Assembly (NCBI GenBank): GCA_027488855.1
Contig: JAIYAV010000335.1
Location: 1 to 52,234 of the forward strand
Direction of reading: 5' to 3'
DNA: 52,234 nt
Origin: Saprospiraceae bacterium
Lineage (GTDB): Bacteria > Bacteroidota > Bacteroidia > Chitinophagales > Saprospiraceae
The notes under the pieces were generated by a model. The model did no database searches and was not told the origin of the DNA. It saw only the letters and a program-made list of their open reading frames with translations. Shown piece after piece: positions 1 through 8,537 of the stretch. How positions within the stretch are numbered: position 1 is the stretch's first letter; the number at the start of each line of letters is the position of its first letter. The position numbers and the translations under genes were made by a program.

Positions 1-1638
1 ATCATCGCGACCTTCAAGGCAATTCCGCAATACACCATTACTGCGAGTGCCAGTGCAAACGGTACAATCAGCCCAAGCGGCAACATATTGGTCTATATCG
101 GCGAAAGCCAGAGTTTTACGATTACACCAGACAGCGGATATCAGGTGGATTCAGTAACGGTGAACGGCGTGAACCAAGGTGAGATCACCGCTTACACGTT
201 CAACAATGTAACGGCCGATCAAACCATCAACGCGACCTTTAAAATCCTACCGCAATATACGATAACAGCGAGCGCAGGAGCCAATGGCACGATCAGCCCA
301 AGTGGCAACGTGTTGGTCAATAGCGGCGCAAGTCAGGGCTTTGCCATTGCGCCAGCCAGCGGTTTTCAGGTGGATGTGGTAACCGTGAATGGTGCAAGCC
401 AGGGTGCGATCACCGCCTACACATTCAACAATGTAACGGCCAATCAAAGCATCAATGCGACCTTTAAGCCAATTACTTACACGATTATGGCGAGTGCTGG
501 CGCAAACGGTACGATCAGCCCGAGTGGCAACGTATTGGTCAACAGCGGCGCAAGTCAGGGCTTTACCATTGCACCAGCCAGCGGTTTTCAGGTGGATGTG
601 GTAACCGTGAATGGTGCAAGCCAGGGTGCCATCACCGCTTACACATTCAACAATGTAACGGCCAATCAAACCATCAACGCGACTTTTAAATCGATCGTTG
701 TCCCGAATGTCACCGCGCTCACAGGCTGGGTTTCGGGGACAACAAACAATAAGGTGAGCGGCAACAACCGGCTTATGGTGGTTATGGTCATGGGTGAGAG
801 CACAACAAGTTTTTCGGCTACCAGTGTAACGTATGGAGGTCAGTCAATGACCAAGCAGACGGAGCGATTATATTTTGTTGGCGGTAACCGCACCTATGCA
901 GCCATATTCACACTCAAAGAGACAGGGGTGAATGCAGCCATATCCGGAACAATTGCTGTCAACTGGAGTGCGACGCCTTCCGTCGGTAACGCCATTTACA
1001 GTGTTTTGCTAGGTAACGTTGACCAAGTCGCAACATTCGCCACTGCAAACAATGCATTGACCGGCACCACGGTTTCAACAAGTGCACTTACAGCCGGCAG
1101 CGGAGACATGGTTGTTTTATGCGGTGCTACCGAAAACAATACAACGCTTACCTTTAATAACGGCTTTACGAAACAGTTTGAATCAAATACCGCTTGGGGA
1201 GATGGCACTGGTGGCAATAAGTTGGGTGCCGGTGCGAGTGAAACACCAAGTTTCACCCAATCGGCAAGTGGTCGTATGGTATTATGCGCTATCGTTGCAA
1301 AGAAATATAGTTTGAACCTAGTGAGTAGCGAAACATCGTCAGCGATAAAACCTTTTGTCATGGTTGAAAATCCACTTGCAGTGGGAAAAGAGCCTTCATT
1401 TAGTAATGTGGTAAAGGTGTATCCGAATCCTGTTACAAACCATATCCTGCACATAGATCACCCTGAAAATGTCACGATTCGAATCTTTAGCGCTCAAGGG
1501 CAACTCCTATCCAATACACGTGGTTCTGGTGTTCAGTCCAATATTGATGTTGCAAAATTAAAAGCAAACGGAATGATTCTTGTTGAGGTTTCATCAGGGG
1601 CAAATACGATCATGTATAAGGTTGTAGTTGTCAATTAA
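1..1638 (+). CDS. InlB-type repeat protein with T9SS sorting domain (5' truncated by window)
   Basis: The reading frame is open from base 1, so the true start lies upstream of the window. The visible part begins with tandem modules of about 72 residues (motifs GTISPSGN, SGFQVDVVTVNG, YTFNNVTANQTINATFK) that match the divergent InlB B-repeat family common in surface and adhesive proteins. A beta-rich domain of about 210 residues follows and I do not recognise a function for it. The last 75 residues (KVYPNPVTNHILHI, then IFSAQGQLLSN, then the terminal strand) form a type A T9SS C-terminal sorting domain, so the product is probably exported through the outer membrane and attached or released there. 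An adhesin or structural role is inferred from the repeats only. Confidence 0.85.
   Translation: MIATFKAIPQYTITASASANGTISPSGNILVYIGESQSFTITPDSGYQVDSVTVNGVNQGEITAYTFNNVTADQTINATFKILPQYTITASAGANGTISPSGNVLVNSGASQGFAIAPASGFQVDVVTVNGASQGAITAYTFNNVTANQSINATFKPITYTIMASAGANGTISPSGNVLVNSGASQGFTIAPASGFQVDVVTVNGASQGAITAYTFNNVTANQTINATFKSIVVPNVTALTGWVSGTTNNKVSGNNRLMVVMVMGESTTSFSATSVTYGGQSMTKQTERLYFVGGNRTYAAIFTLKETGVNAAISGTIAVNWSATPSVGNAIYSVLLGNVDQVATFATANNALTGTTVSTSALTAGSGDMVVLCGATENNTTLTFNNGFTKQFESNTAWGDGTGGNKLGAGASETPSFTQSASGRMVLCAIVAKKYSLNLVSSETSSAIKPFVMVENPLAVGKEPSFSNVVKVYPNPVTNHILHIDHPENVTIRIFSAQGQLLSNTRGSGVQSNIDVAKLKANGMILVEVSSGANTIMYKVVVVN
28..690 (+). repeat. three in-frame tandem repeats encoding InlB-type modules
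   Basis: Units lie at about 28-243, 253-468 and 475-690, spaced 222-225 bases apart, and a partial unit ends at base 18. The second and third units are nearly identical in DNA, including long identical stretches, while the first has diverged. This suggests recent duplication or gene conversion between modules. Confidence 0.85.
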
Positions 1639-1656
1639 GGCGTTTTGTAAAAACTC

Positions 1657-1810
1657 AGGAATGGGAATGAAATAAAGTAAACAAGTTGACTTAGCTATTT
1701 TTTTGATTTGGCAAGGCACGACGAAGGCGCATAGAAAGCCCACGCAACTGAGGAGTAACGCAGTAAAATCAAAAAAGAGTAGGTCAAGTGTTTACTTTAT
1801 TTCCATTCCT
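1657..1810. repeat. MITE-like imperfect palindrome (about 154 bp)
   Basis: The left arm (1657-1709) and right arm (1766-1810) are inverted copies with small gaps. Both carry the core AAATAAAGTAAAC and an AAATCAAAAAA-type inner block. The central 56 bases are not self-complementary. There is no plausible gene in 1639-1975. The element begins 19 bases after the stop of the upstream gene, so it may also end transcription. Its mobility is inferred from shape only. Confidence 0.55.
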
Positions 1811-1975
1811 AAATCGAAACTTTTGCGACCACACTGTGATGGTGGTGCAGTAATTTTTTACGATGAGTCAACAAAAAATTGGATGCACAATGACAAAAAC
1901 TTTTGAGACCTTGCACCCATATTAGGAACGGGTTCCTTACTGGCCCGTTGGACGAAATTCAGATTACATAGGCGC

Positions 1976-3436
1976 ATGTTCAAAAGAATCTACCTCGAAA
2001 TCTCCAACATCTGCAATGTGCAGTGCTCTTTTTGCCCGGTGGTCGAGAAGGACAAAAAGCTAATGGATCCTGCTGAATTTGAGGCCATTCTGAAACAAGT
2101 AGCGCCCTTGACTGAAATTGTCTGTTTGCACCTGATGGGGGAGCCCCTGGCCCACCCTAAGTTTTTACAAATTCTGGAGATTTGTGAACAGTACAATACC
2201 CAAATCGACCTGACCACCAATGGCATTTTGATCAAGAAGTACAAGGATCAGCTCATCAACTCCAAGTGCATCCGGCAAGTCAACTTCTCCCTGCAGGCGT
2301 TCAAAGACAATTTTCCGACACGGGACATTGAGCCTTATCTTTTGCCCATCTTTGAATTTGTTCAAGCCGCTAATGAGGTAAAACCTGAATTGTACACCAA
2401 CCTCAGATTGTGGAATCAGGAAAGCAACGATGCAGACAATGAGGACATCTACACAAAAATCGAAGCCTACTTCAACATAGAGATCAACCGAAACCTCGAA
2501 CTAGGTTTGATCAAATCCAAAAAGATCTGGAACCGGCTTTACTTGCATTTTGATTCCCGGTTTGAATGGCCCTCTTTTTTATTGCCTCACCAGGGTACCC
2601 AAGGGCGCTGTCATGGCGCAGTCAATCACATCGGCATCCATGCGGATGGTTCAGTGGTTCCTTGTTGTTTGGACAAAAATGCGGTGATCAATCTGGGTAA
2701 TGTCAAAGAACAGGCATTGGGTGATATTCTCAATAGCGAGCGCTTTACCAAGATGCGCGATGGGTTTTTGAACGGGGTATTGGTTGAAGATTTTTGCCAA
2801 CATTGTACGTTTATCAATCGGTTCAGTAAAGGAGCGAAGAAGACCAATCCGATAGATAAAATGAAGGCTTTGGTAAAAAATACCGCCCTGCTTTTGATTG
2901 CCCTTTTATGTTTGATTATACCGCTTAAAACCACCGCACAATCCGTCAAAAAAATGCCGGATAAACAATTGTGGACTTTGTCGAATTTGAGCCTCGAAAT
3001 CCCTGGTTCTTATTGCTACAATGATTCGATCCTGCATTGCCAAAAACATGGCCGGCTTTATACTTGGGAGGCGGCTCAACAAGGGTGCAGCAGCTTGGGC
3101 GAAGGCTGGCATTTGCCCTCAAGCGCAGAATGGAAAAACCTATTGAAACACTTTGGTGGCGTATTTGAGGAATCCATCAGTGATGGTAAAACCGCTTTTG
3201 AAAAATTGTTGCGAACCAAAAAGCCAACTTTTGGTGCTACGCTGGGCGGCAATAAAAACATTGATGGGACTTATTCCCGCATTGAAGCGCATGGTTTTTA
3301 TTGGACCTCTACTGCATTTGATGAGAATAATGCTGGATTCCTCAATTTTGCAAATGGCAAAAAGGTACTTTTTTTACAACCTGACATGGAAAAAAGCCGG
3401 GCGATTTCTGTGCGGTGTATTAAAAATACCCGTTGA
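1976..3436 (+). CDS. radical SAM/SPASM protein fused to a secreted FISUMP domain
   Basis: Residues 1-285 form a radical SAM protein. The 4Fe-4S motif is CNVQCSFC (C13, C17, C20), and a SPASM-like cysteine cluster (RCHGAVNHIGIHADGSVVPC, then FCQHC) lies at about 215-280. Residue 296 is a Met that starts a complete signal peptide (MKALVKNTALLLIALL...TAQS). A FISUMP domain (Fibrobacter succinogenes major paralogous domain) follows, with WHLPSSAEW, FYWTST and SVRCIKN. A cytosolic Fe-S enzyme joined to an exported domain makes little sense as one chain. Either two genes have merged by loss of a stop, or translation restarts at the ATG at 2861. No Shine-Dalgarno sequence is evident there. The enzyme's substrate cannot be told. 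Confidence 0.8.
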   Translation: MFKRIYLEISNICNVQCSFCPVVEKDKKLMDPAEFEAILKQVAPLTEIVCLHLMGEPLAHPKFLQILEICEQYNTQIDLTTNGILIKKYKDQLINSKCIRQVNFSLQAFKDNFPTRDIEPYLLPIFEFVQAANEVKPELYTNLRLWNQESNDADNEDIYTKIEAYFNIEINRNLELGLIKSKKIWNRLYLHFDSRFEWPSFLLPHQGTQGRCHGAVNHIGIHADGSVVPCCLDKNAVINLGNVKEQALGDILNSERFTKMRDGFLNGVLVEDFCQHCTFINRFSKGAKKTNPIDKMKALVKNTALLLIALLCLIIPLKTTAQSVKKMPDKQLWTLSNLSLEIPGSYCYNDSILHCQKHGRLYTWEAAQQGCSSLGEGWHLPSSAEWKNLLKHFGGVFEESISDGKTAFEKLLRTKKPTFGATLGGNKNIDGTYSRIEAHGFYWTSTAFDENNAGFLNFANGKKVLFLQPDMEKSRAISVRCIKNTR

Positions 3437-3488
3437 ATTTAAGCGATGAGTCGATCTTGAAACTCAAATAGCCTCTAAGTCTAAAAAA

Positions 3489-3815
3489 ATGGATAACTTA
3501 TTCGTATACGGGAGTTTAGGGCCAGGGAGGCCAAACGAGTACATGATAAAAAAAATAGGCGGAAGCTGGAAGAGAGGGTATGTCTGGGGGCAGTTGTTTG
3601 AAGAGGGTTGGGGTGCTCAAATGGGCTTTCCGGGGATAAGGTTGGATGAACCGAAAGAAAAAATAGCTGGATATGTGTTTTGTTCCGAAAATCTGGAAGC
3701 ATATTGGGAAGAGTTGGACACCTTTGAAGGAAATGCCTATCAAAGGATCAAAACAGTGGTAAACTTAGAAGATTCAGAGGAACAAATAGAAGCCTACCTT
3801 TATGCACTAAGGTGA
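3489..3815 (+). CDS. gamma-glutamylcyclotransferase-like (AIG2/GGCT) family protein
   Basis: A 108-residue protein with the family's N-terminal substrate loop VYGSLGPGRPN (residues 6-16) and the EELDTFEGNAYQR segment, in which Glu80 sits at the position of the catalytic acid. The length is normal for the small bacterial YtfP-like branch. Members of this fold release 5-oxoproline from gamma-glutamyl compounds, or act on other gamma-glutamylamines, so the actual substrate is uncertain. The start is the ATG after an A-rich stretch, 52 bases beyond the preceding stop. It is cytosolic, with no signal peptide. Confidence 0.8.
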   Translation: MDNLFVYGSLGPGRPNEYMIKKIGGSWKRGYVWGQLFEEGWGAQMGFPGIRLDEPKEKIAGYVFCSENLEAYWEELDTFEGNAYQRIKTVVNLEDSEEQIEAYLYALR

Positions 3816-3839
3816 TGATTTTAAACAAGGGTACATTTA

Positions 3840-3869
3840 TTTGGCTTCAGGAATAAATTGATACCTTTA
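3840..3869 (+). promoter_or_regulatory. Bacteroidota-type promoter before the sulfatase gene
   Basis: TTTG at 3840-3843 and TACCTTTA at 3862-3869 are separated by 18 bases. This fits the TTTG-N19-TAnnTTTG consensus with one mismatch in the -7 box. The predicted transcript begins just upstream of the ATG at 3890. Confidence 0.45.
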
Positions 3870-3889
3870 CTACAACCAACACCTTCAAT

Positions 3890-5860
3890 ATGTACGCCCA
3901 CAAGTTCAAGTATTTGGGGATAGTCCTTATCCTGCTTACCATTTTGCCTCCTGTTTTTTCCCAAAACAAACCCAATGTTGTATTGATCTTTCCGGATAAC
4001 CTTGGGGTAGGAGAGGTGAATGTCTATGGCGGAGTTCGCGGAGTTCCTACCCCCAATATCGATAAAATCGGGAATGAAGGTATCCGCCTGACCAATTTCA
4101 ATGTTGAGTATTCTTGCACACCCTCACGCATTGCCATCCTGACCGGGAGGTATGCTGCCCGTGCGGGGGATGATTATTACGCTGGTACCACTTTGTGGGA
4201 AACCACCCTGGCGGAGCAGCTCAAAACAGCTGGGTATGCCACTGCGCTGTTCGGTAAATGGGACCTTGGTGCCGAAAACTGGTGGGGAAAACGCGAGCCT
4301 ACGGATCAAGGTTTTGATGAATGGTACGGGATTCCTGGGACGAGCCATTTCGCCCAATTTACGTCAATGAAAGGTTTTCCCAAAGACCAGGAAATTCCCT
4401 ACATCTGGGAAGGTGTAGCGGGCCAGGATTCCAGAAAAGTCAAAACTTTTGATCTGGAAACCAGGCGTACCATTGACCGTGAAGCGGCCGAAAAAAGTGT
4501 CACCTTTATCCGGAAAAGTGCAGCAAAAAAGCAGCCTTTCTTTTTGTATTACCCCATGACTCAACTCCATTTTCCAGCTTTGCCACACCCGGATAAAACA
4601 GGCACGACGGGGGCAGGCGATATGGGGGATGCAATGGCGGATGTTGATTACAACGTAGGCTTGATTTTGAAAGAATTGGAAAAATTGGGCATTGAAAAAA
4701 ACACCTTGGTCATTTGGTGCTCCGACAATGGCGCTGAAATGCGGCGACCCTGGCGCGGCTCCTCGGGGCCCTGGCGTGGCTTTTACAATTCGGCCATGGA
4801 AGGTGGGGTTCGCACCCCTTGTGTGATTCGTTGGCCCGGGCGCATCAAAAGCGGCCAGGTTTCCAATGAGGTAGTGCATGAGGTTGATTTGTTTCCCACC
4901 ATTGCAGCAGCAGCGGGTGTGCCTTATGCTCCGAGTGATCGCAAAATAGATGGAGTCAATCAGTTGCCCTTTTTTGAAGGCCATCAAAAACAGTCCAATC
5001 GAGAAAGCGCCATTTTTATGAGCCGTAGCGGCAGTGTAATGGCGGTAAAATGGCGCGACTGGAAATTTTGGTACAATTTCAGGACCGAAATGCCCGATGC
5101 TGACCCCGACAATCTGGTCCGTTTATTTGACCTCCGGGTTGATCCACAAGAAGAAATAGACGTAAAAGACCACTACCCCTGGGTCATTGGGATCATGGAT
5201 TCCATTGTAAAAGAATACGAACTTTCACTGGTGCAATTTCCCAGGGTTTCGGCCCAGGCCAATGCGGCTGATCCTTACTTTCCGCCGCCACCAGGGTCTG
5301 GTAAACGCACATCGACCTATAACCGGACCGATAGAGCCGCTCTCGGAAATCGTTCAGCAGCATTGCCCAATCCTGACTTCACCGGCAGCTGGTCAACCGC
5401 TGAATTGAGCACGGTTTCGGTCATCAATCGTACCGATGGAGCCAAGGTAGCCTCCCTGGGTAGTGGCTGGGGTGAAAAAATAGCCATTTTGCAGCGTTCG
5501 GATTTTCTGGAGATAGAACGGGTGCTGTTTGCCCCCAGAGAACTACAGCCTTTGGTCACGTACCGCTATGGGCTGAATGGTGCGCCAAGCGAAAACAGCA
5601 TCAACGTAGGCCGAAGTATGAAACCCCTTGTCTCAACTACAAAATGGCAGGAGAACCGCCTGGTGATTACCACTCTCTTGCCCTATCAAGACCCTAGAAC
5701 TGGGCTGTGGCGAGAATGCAAAATGACCCAAACCCTATGGCTGGAAGCGGCTGGAAACCCACCCTGGGAGCCGAGGTTAATTGTAGAAACCTACCGCGAG
5801 GGGGTATTGGGCGGTTTAAGCAGCACCAATCGCACTGCTTATTCGAAAGGGTATCGTTGA
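3890..5860 (+). CDS. secreted sulfatase (arylsulfatase family, type I)
   Basis: A signal peptide covers residues 1-25. The sulfatase domain carries the formylglycine motif CTPSR (Cys76) followed by ILTGR, the metal-binding SDNGA (Asp279, Asn280), QLHFP (His227) and EGGVRTP. It would hydrolyse sulfate esters, probably of polysaccharides, in the periplasm or at the surface, after maturation of Cys76. The N-terminal metal loop reads PDNLG instead of the usual DDLG, which I recall from a sulfatase subfamily. The usual GKWHLG reads GKWDLG (Asp125), which I do not recall. After about residue 470 there is an extra domain of about 185 residues, starting NPDFTGSWS, of unknown function. It has its own promoter. 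Confidence 0.88.
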   Translation: MYAHKFKYLGIVLILLTILPPVFSQNKPNVVLIFPDNLGVGEVNVYGGVRGVPTPNIDKIGNEGIRLTNFNVEYSCTPSRIAILTGRYAARAGDDYYAGTTLWETTLAEQLKTAGYATALFGKWDLGAENWWGKREPTDQGFDEWYGIPGTSHFAQFTSMKGFPKDQEIPYIWEGVAGQDSRKVKTFDLETRRTIDREAAEKSVTFIRKSAAKKQPFFLYYPMTQLHFPALPHPDKTGTTGAGDMGDAMADVDYNVGLILKELEKLGIEKNTLVIWCSDNGAEMRRPWRGSSGPWRGFYNSAMEGGVRTPCVIRWPGRIKSGQVSNEVVHEVDLFPTIAAAAGVPYAPSDRKIDGVNQLPFFEGHQKQSNRESAIFMSRSGSVMAVKWRDWKFWYNFRTEMPDADPDNLVRLFDLRVDPQEEIDVKDHYPWVIGIMDSIVKEYELSLVQFPRVSAQANAADPYFPPPPGSGKRTSTYNRTDRAALGNRSAALPNPDFTGSWSTAELSTVSVINRTDGAKVASLGSGWGEKIAILQRSDFLEIERVLFAPRELQPLVTYRYGLNGAPSENSINVGRSMKPLVSTTKWQENRLVITTLLPYQDPRTGLWRECKMTQTLWLEAAGNPPWEPRLIVETYREGVLGGLSSTNRTAYSKGYR

Positions 5861-6024
5861 GCGCTGGTCCTAATTGATGGGAATAGGAGCGGCTAAAAGT
5901 GGTAGAACTTTCAACCACTTATACGCGCATGAACAAAAACATTGTAGCTCTTATTGCCATAATTTTTGTTTCTTAGCTATGGCATTACTGCTTTTTAAAC
6001 ACCTACAAATTACCTGAACGAATA

Positions 6025-6582
6025 ATGACCACACAGGCCTTTACCATTACCATCCACATGGTTTCCAGTCTCGATGGCAAGATTGCCAAACCCGACAACA
6101 GCATTGAGTGGTTTGAAACAACGGATCACTACGAGAAGGGCGTTACTGGGCAAGACCCCGAAGCATTCCTCAAAACCATCGATTGCTACGTGATGGGCGC
6201 ACGTACCTATGAACTCGCGCTTGAGCTTTCCAAAAATTACGGCTGGGCTTATGGTGATACCCCGACCATTGTGGTATCCACCCGGAACCTTCCCATTGAA
6301 AGACCGAATATTGAGCTGTATTCGGGCGATTTGAACAAACTCGTGGAGGAACGGCTAAAGCCACATTATCGAAACGTTTGGGTAGTGGGTGGGGCTTTGC
6401 TGGTCAAAACATTCCTTCAGTTAAAATTAGCAAATGAAATACGGCAGACCATTTTGCCCATCTTTTTAGGCGAAGGGAAACCATTTTTTGAGGAATTCGG
6501 ACAGGAGCAAGCTCTGCACCTGAAAGATGTAACTGCGTATCAAAATGGTACGGTGGAGCTGTGTTATGAGATAAAAATTTAA
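6025..6582 (+). CDS. dihydrofolate reductase family (RibD C-terminal-like) protein
   Basis: A 185-residue single-domain protein. The N-terminal strand and SSLDGKIAKPD loop, the MGARTYE helix start and the VWVVGGALLVKTFLQ nucleotide-binding glycine motif place it in the RibD_C/DHFR-like reductase superfamily. These proteins use NAD(P)H to reduce small substrates. The YyaP/YwjB-type members have no assigned substrate and usually do not replace true DHFR. It is cytosolic and monocistronic, with 164 bases upstream holding only a short imperfect hairpin (AAGTGGT/ACCACTT). Confidence 0.82.
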   Translation: MTTQAFTITIHMVSSLDGKIAKPDNSIEWFETTDHYEKGVTGQDPEAFLKTIDCYVMGARTYELALELSKNYGWAYGDTPTIVVSTRNLPIERPNIELYSGDLNKLVEERLKPHYRNVWVVGGALLVKTFLQLKLANEIRQTILPIFLGEGKPFFEEFGQEQALHLKDVTAYQNGTVELCYEIKI

Positions 6583-6724
6583 ATATTTTTAACCCACAAT
6601 CAGATTGATTTGGATGTGGAGAGGATGAGGGTAGTGTGAGGGACGACCAAAAAGGATGGATTAAAACAAGACGTAAGCTTAATTTTTTAATTCAACTACA
6701 CCGTACTATGAATTTAAATTGTTG

Positions 6725-6732
6725 TAGCTTTG
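6725..6732 (+). promoter_or_regulatory. -7 promoter element before the ELWxxDGT gene
   Basis: TAGCTTTG fits TAnnTTTG exactly and lies 43 bases before the ATG at 6776. I do not see a clear -33 TTTG at the right distance, so the site is only moderately supported. Confidence 0.35.
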
Positions 6733-6775
6733 CATAACAAACTCGACTAACTGAAACCAAACTCTTAGAATAATT

Positions 6776-8368
6776 ATGAAAACTTTTCCTACCCTTCTCT
6801 TTGCGCTTTTATTGCGTGTACAATTTACTTTGGCTCAAACTCCTGTCCTGGTAGCAGATCTTAACCCTGGTGCTACTGATGCTTTTGACCCATCGAATTA
6901 TAGGGGAGCCTATGTTGGGAATAATATTGTTTTTCCTGCGAATGATGGCACCAGCGGTTTGGAGTTGTATATTTTAAAAGCAGGGAAAATATCGCTGCTT
7001 AAAGACATCAACCCCGGCCAAAATGGTTCTTCTCCAATCGGATTTACTGCCTTGAATGGCAAATTGTATTTTACAGCCTTTGATTCCGGTAATGGGGCAG
7101 CTTTATGGGTGACAGATGGTACCACTGAAGGCACCCGAATGGTTGCGGATGTTTCTCCCTCCACCTCTAATGTACACCCAACCGGGCTAACCCTGGCTAA
7201 GTCAGGCTTCTTGTATTTTTCCGTGGATCAAAAGTTATACAGATCAGATGGTACAACCCAAGGTACAAGCGAAGTGCCTGGAGCCTCAAACGTTGGACTA
7301 GCCCCTAACCGGGAATACACGGGGCGCATCGTATGTCCCTACAACAACGGTATCGCTTTTTTGACCAAAGACAACCAAACCCTGAAACTTTGGAAAGCCG
7401 ACGACAAAGCGGTATTGCTGGGTGAAATCAAATCAAGTTCCTTTTTTTTCGACTTTTACGGTCTGACTCAAGTGAAGGCAGGTCTTGCTTTTGGTGCCAA
7501 TTCTTCCTTTGACGCCAACTTTTCGGGCTTATACGTCTTTCAGGCTCAGAACGACACCTTAATAAAATTGCCCATCAATAATAAAGTCAATGCGAATATC
7601 GGCAGAACCATGGTTTTTAATGACACTTTGCTGGTCGGCCTGGAAAGGGCAACCGGATATTTCAGCACAGATGGTACACCTGAGGGCACACAAATTTTGA
7701 GCGGTTCTACTCCCTCTTTCTTGGTTCAGCGAGAACCAATCCCCCACATTAAGTCTGGAAAATATTTGTTTTTCCGGGAATCAGAAGCGTCCTTTTCCCA
7801 AGCATTTTCAATTACCGATGGAACAAAGGCTGGTACCAAACCAATGGCGAGCCCACAGGAATCCTTTACTTCTGAAATAATCAGCATTGGTGGGTATGTA
7901 TTTTGGGCAGTTGGTACCTCGAATAACTTTTCTCCAGAAATTTGGCAAGGTAGACCTGCTACCCGTACTGCTACTAAACTCTATAAGTTTACCGGGGGCT
8001 CCCCGATCAATTCCATTGTTCCGTTGGGGGTTCAAGACAATAAATTGTATTTCATCAGCAGGATGAATTCGGCTGTAGGCGCAGAGCTACATTCACTAAG
8101 CTTAAATGTTGTCATAACGAGTACCAAGGAGCCAACTAACCAGAGCACTTATTCCTTGAAGAACTTTGGAAACCAACTCACTATCACCTCTGCTGAAGGT
8201 GTGGAAAAAGTACAGGTTAACATTTATGATTTGCTTGGCCGGAAAATAAAGGCGTTTAAAACTGAAACCAGCAGTACGCTAGAAGTAAACCTTCCGAAAA
8301 ACATCTATTTAGTAGAAGCAGTAGGAGAGCTGGGGCGTTTTTGCCAAAAAGCATGGATAGGGCAATAG
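6776..8368 (+). CDS. ELWxxDGT-repeat protein with T9SS sorting domain
   Basis: A signal peptide (residues 1-20, ending LAQ) is followed by beta-propeller-like repeats with the ELWxxDGT signature: ALWVTDGTTEGT, KLYRSDGTTQGT, GYFSTDGTPEGTQ and AFSITDGTKAGT. The final 75 residues (VNIYDLLGRKIKAF, ending KAWIGQ) are a type A T9SS C-terminal domain, so the protein is probably exported to the cell surface. The biochemical role of ELWxxDGT proteins is unknown. The length of 530 residues is typical. Confidence 0.85.
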   Translation: MKTFPTLLFALLLRVQFTLAQTPVLVADLNPGATDAFDPSNYRGAYVGNNIVFPANDGTSGLELYILKAGKISLLKDINPGQNGSSPIGFTALNGKLYFTAFDSGNGAALWVTDGTTEGTRMVADVSPSTSNVHPTGLTLAKSGFLYFSVDQKLYRSDGTTQGTSEVPGASNVGLAPNREYTGRIVCPYNNGIAFLTKDNQTLKLWKADDKAVLLGEIKSSSFFFDFYGLTQVKAGLAFGANSSFDANFSGLYVFQAQNDTLIKLPINNKVNANIGRTMVFNDTLLVGLERATGYFSTDGTPEGTQILSGSTPSFLVQREPIPHIKSGKYLFFRESEASFSQAFSITDGTKAGTKPMASPQESFTSEIISIGGYVFWAVGTSNNFSPEIWQGRPATRTATKLYKFTGGSPINSIVPLGVQDNKLYFISRMNSAVGAELHSLSLNVVITSTKEPTNQSTYSLKNFGNQLTITSAEGVEKVQVNIYDLLGRKIKAFKTETSSTLEVNLPKNIYLVEAVGELGRFCQKAWIGQ

Positions 8369-8383
8369 TTTGTCACTTTTTTA

Positions 8384-8439
8384 ACCCAAAATACGGAAGA
8401 GTTTTGTGGAAAGCAGTTGCAAGCCTCCGTATTTTGGGT
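8384..8439. terminator. inverted repeat after the ELWxxDGT gene
   Basis: A perfect 14-bp stem (ACCCAAAATACGGA at 8384-8397 and its complement at 8426-8439) with a 28-base loop, 15 bases after the stop codon. There is no U-tract, so it may be a processed 3' stem or an imperfect terminator. Confidence 0.45.
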
Positions 8440-8537
8440 CAAAAATACGACTCAGCTGATCAAAGATGGGCAATACATTCGGGTAAATGGAACGGAAGGG
8501 TAGGTGGAAACACTATAACATCTGTAAAACCACCATC

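Noticed and set aside
247-669. 140-residue open frame on the minus strand
   Set aside because: It is the antisense shadow of the InlB repeats; its own repeats mirror those of the plus-strand gene.
1703-1906. 67-residue plus-strand open frame
   Set aside because: It begins with TTG inside the MITE-like palindrome and has no similarity or coding character.
3998-4006. PDN in place of PDD in the sulfatase metal loop as a sign of inactivity
   Set aside because: I recall an active-looking sulfatase subfamily with DN at this place, and the CTPSR and SDNG motifs are intact.
5929-5976. 15-codon frame MNKNIVALIAIIFVS upstream of the DHFR-like gene
   Set aside because: It resembles the start of a signal peptide, but it is too short and has no supporting context; possibly a broken gene start.
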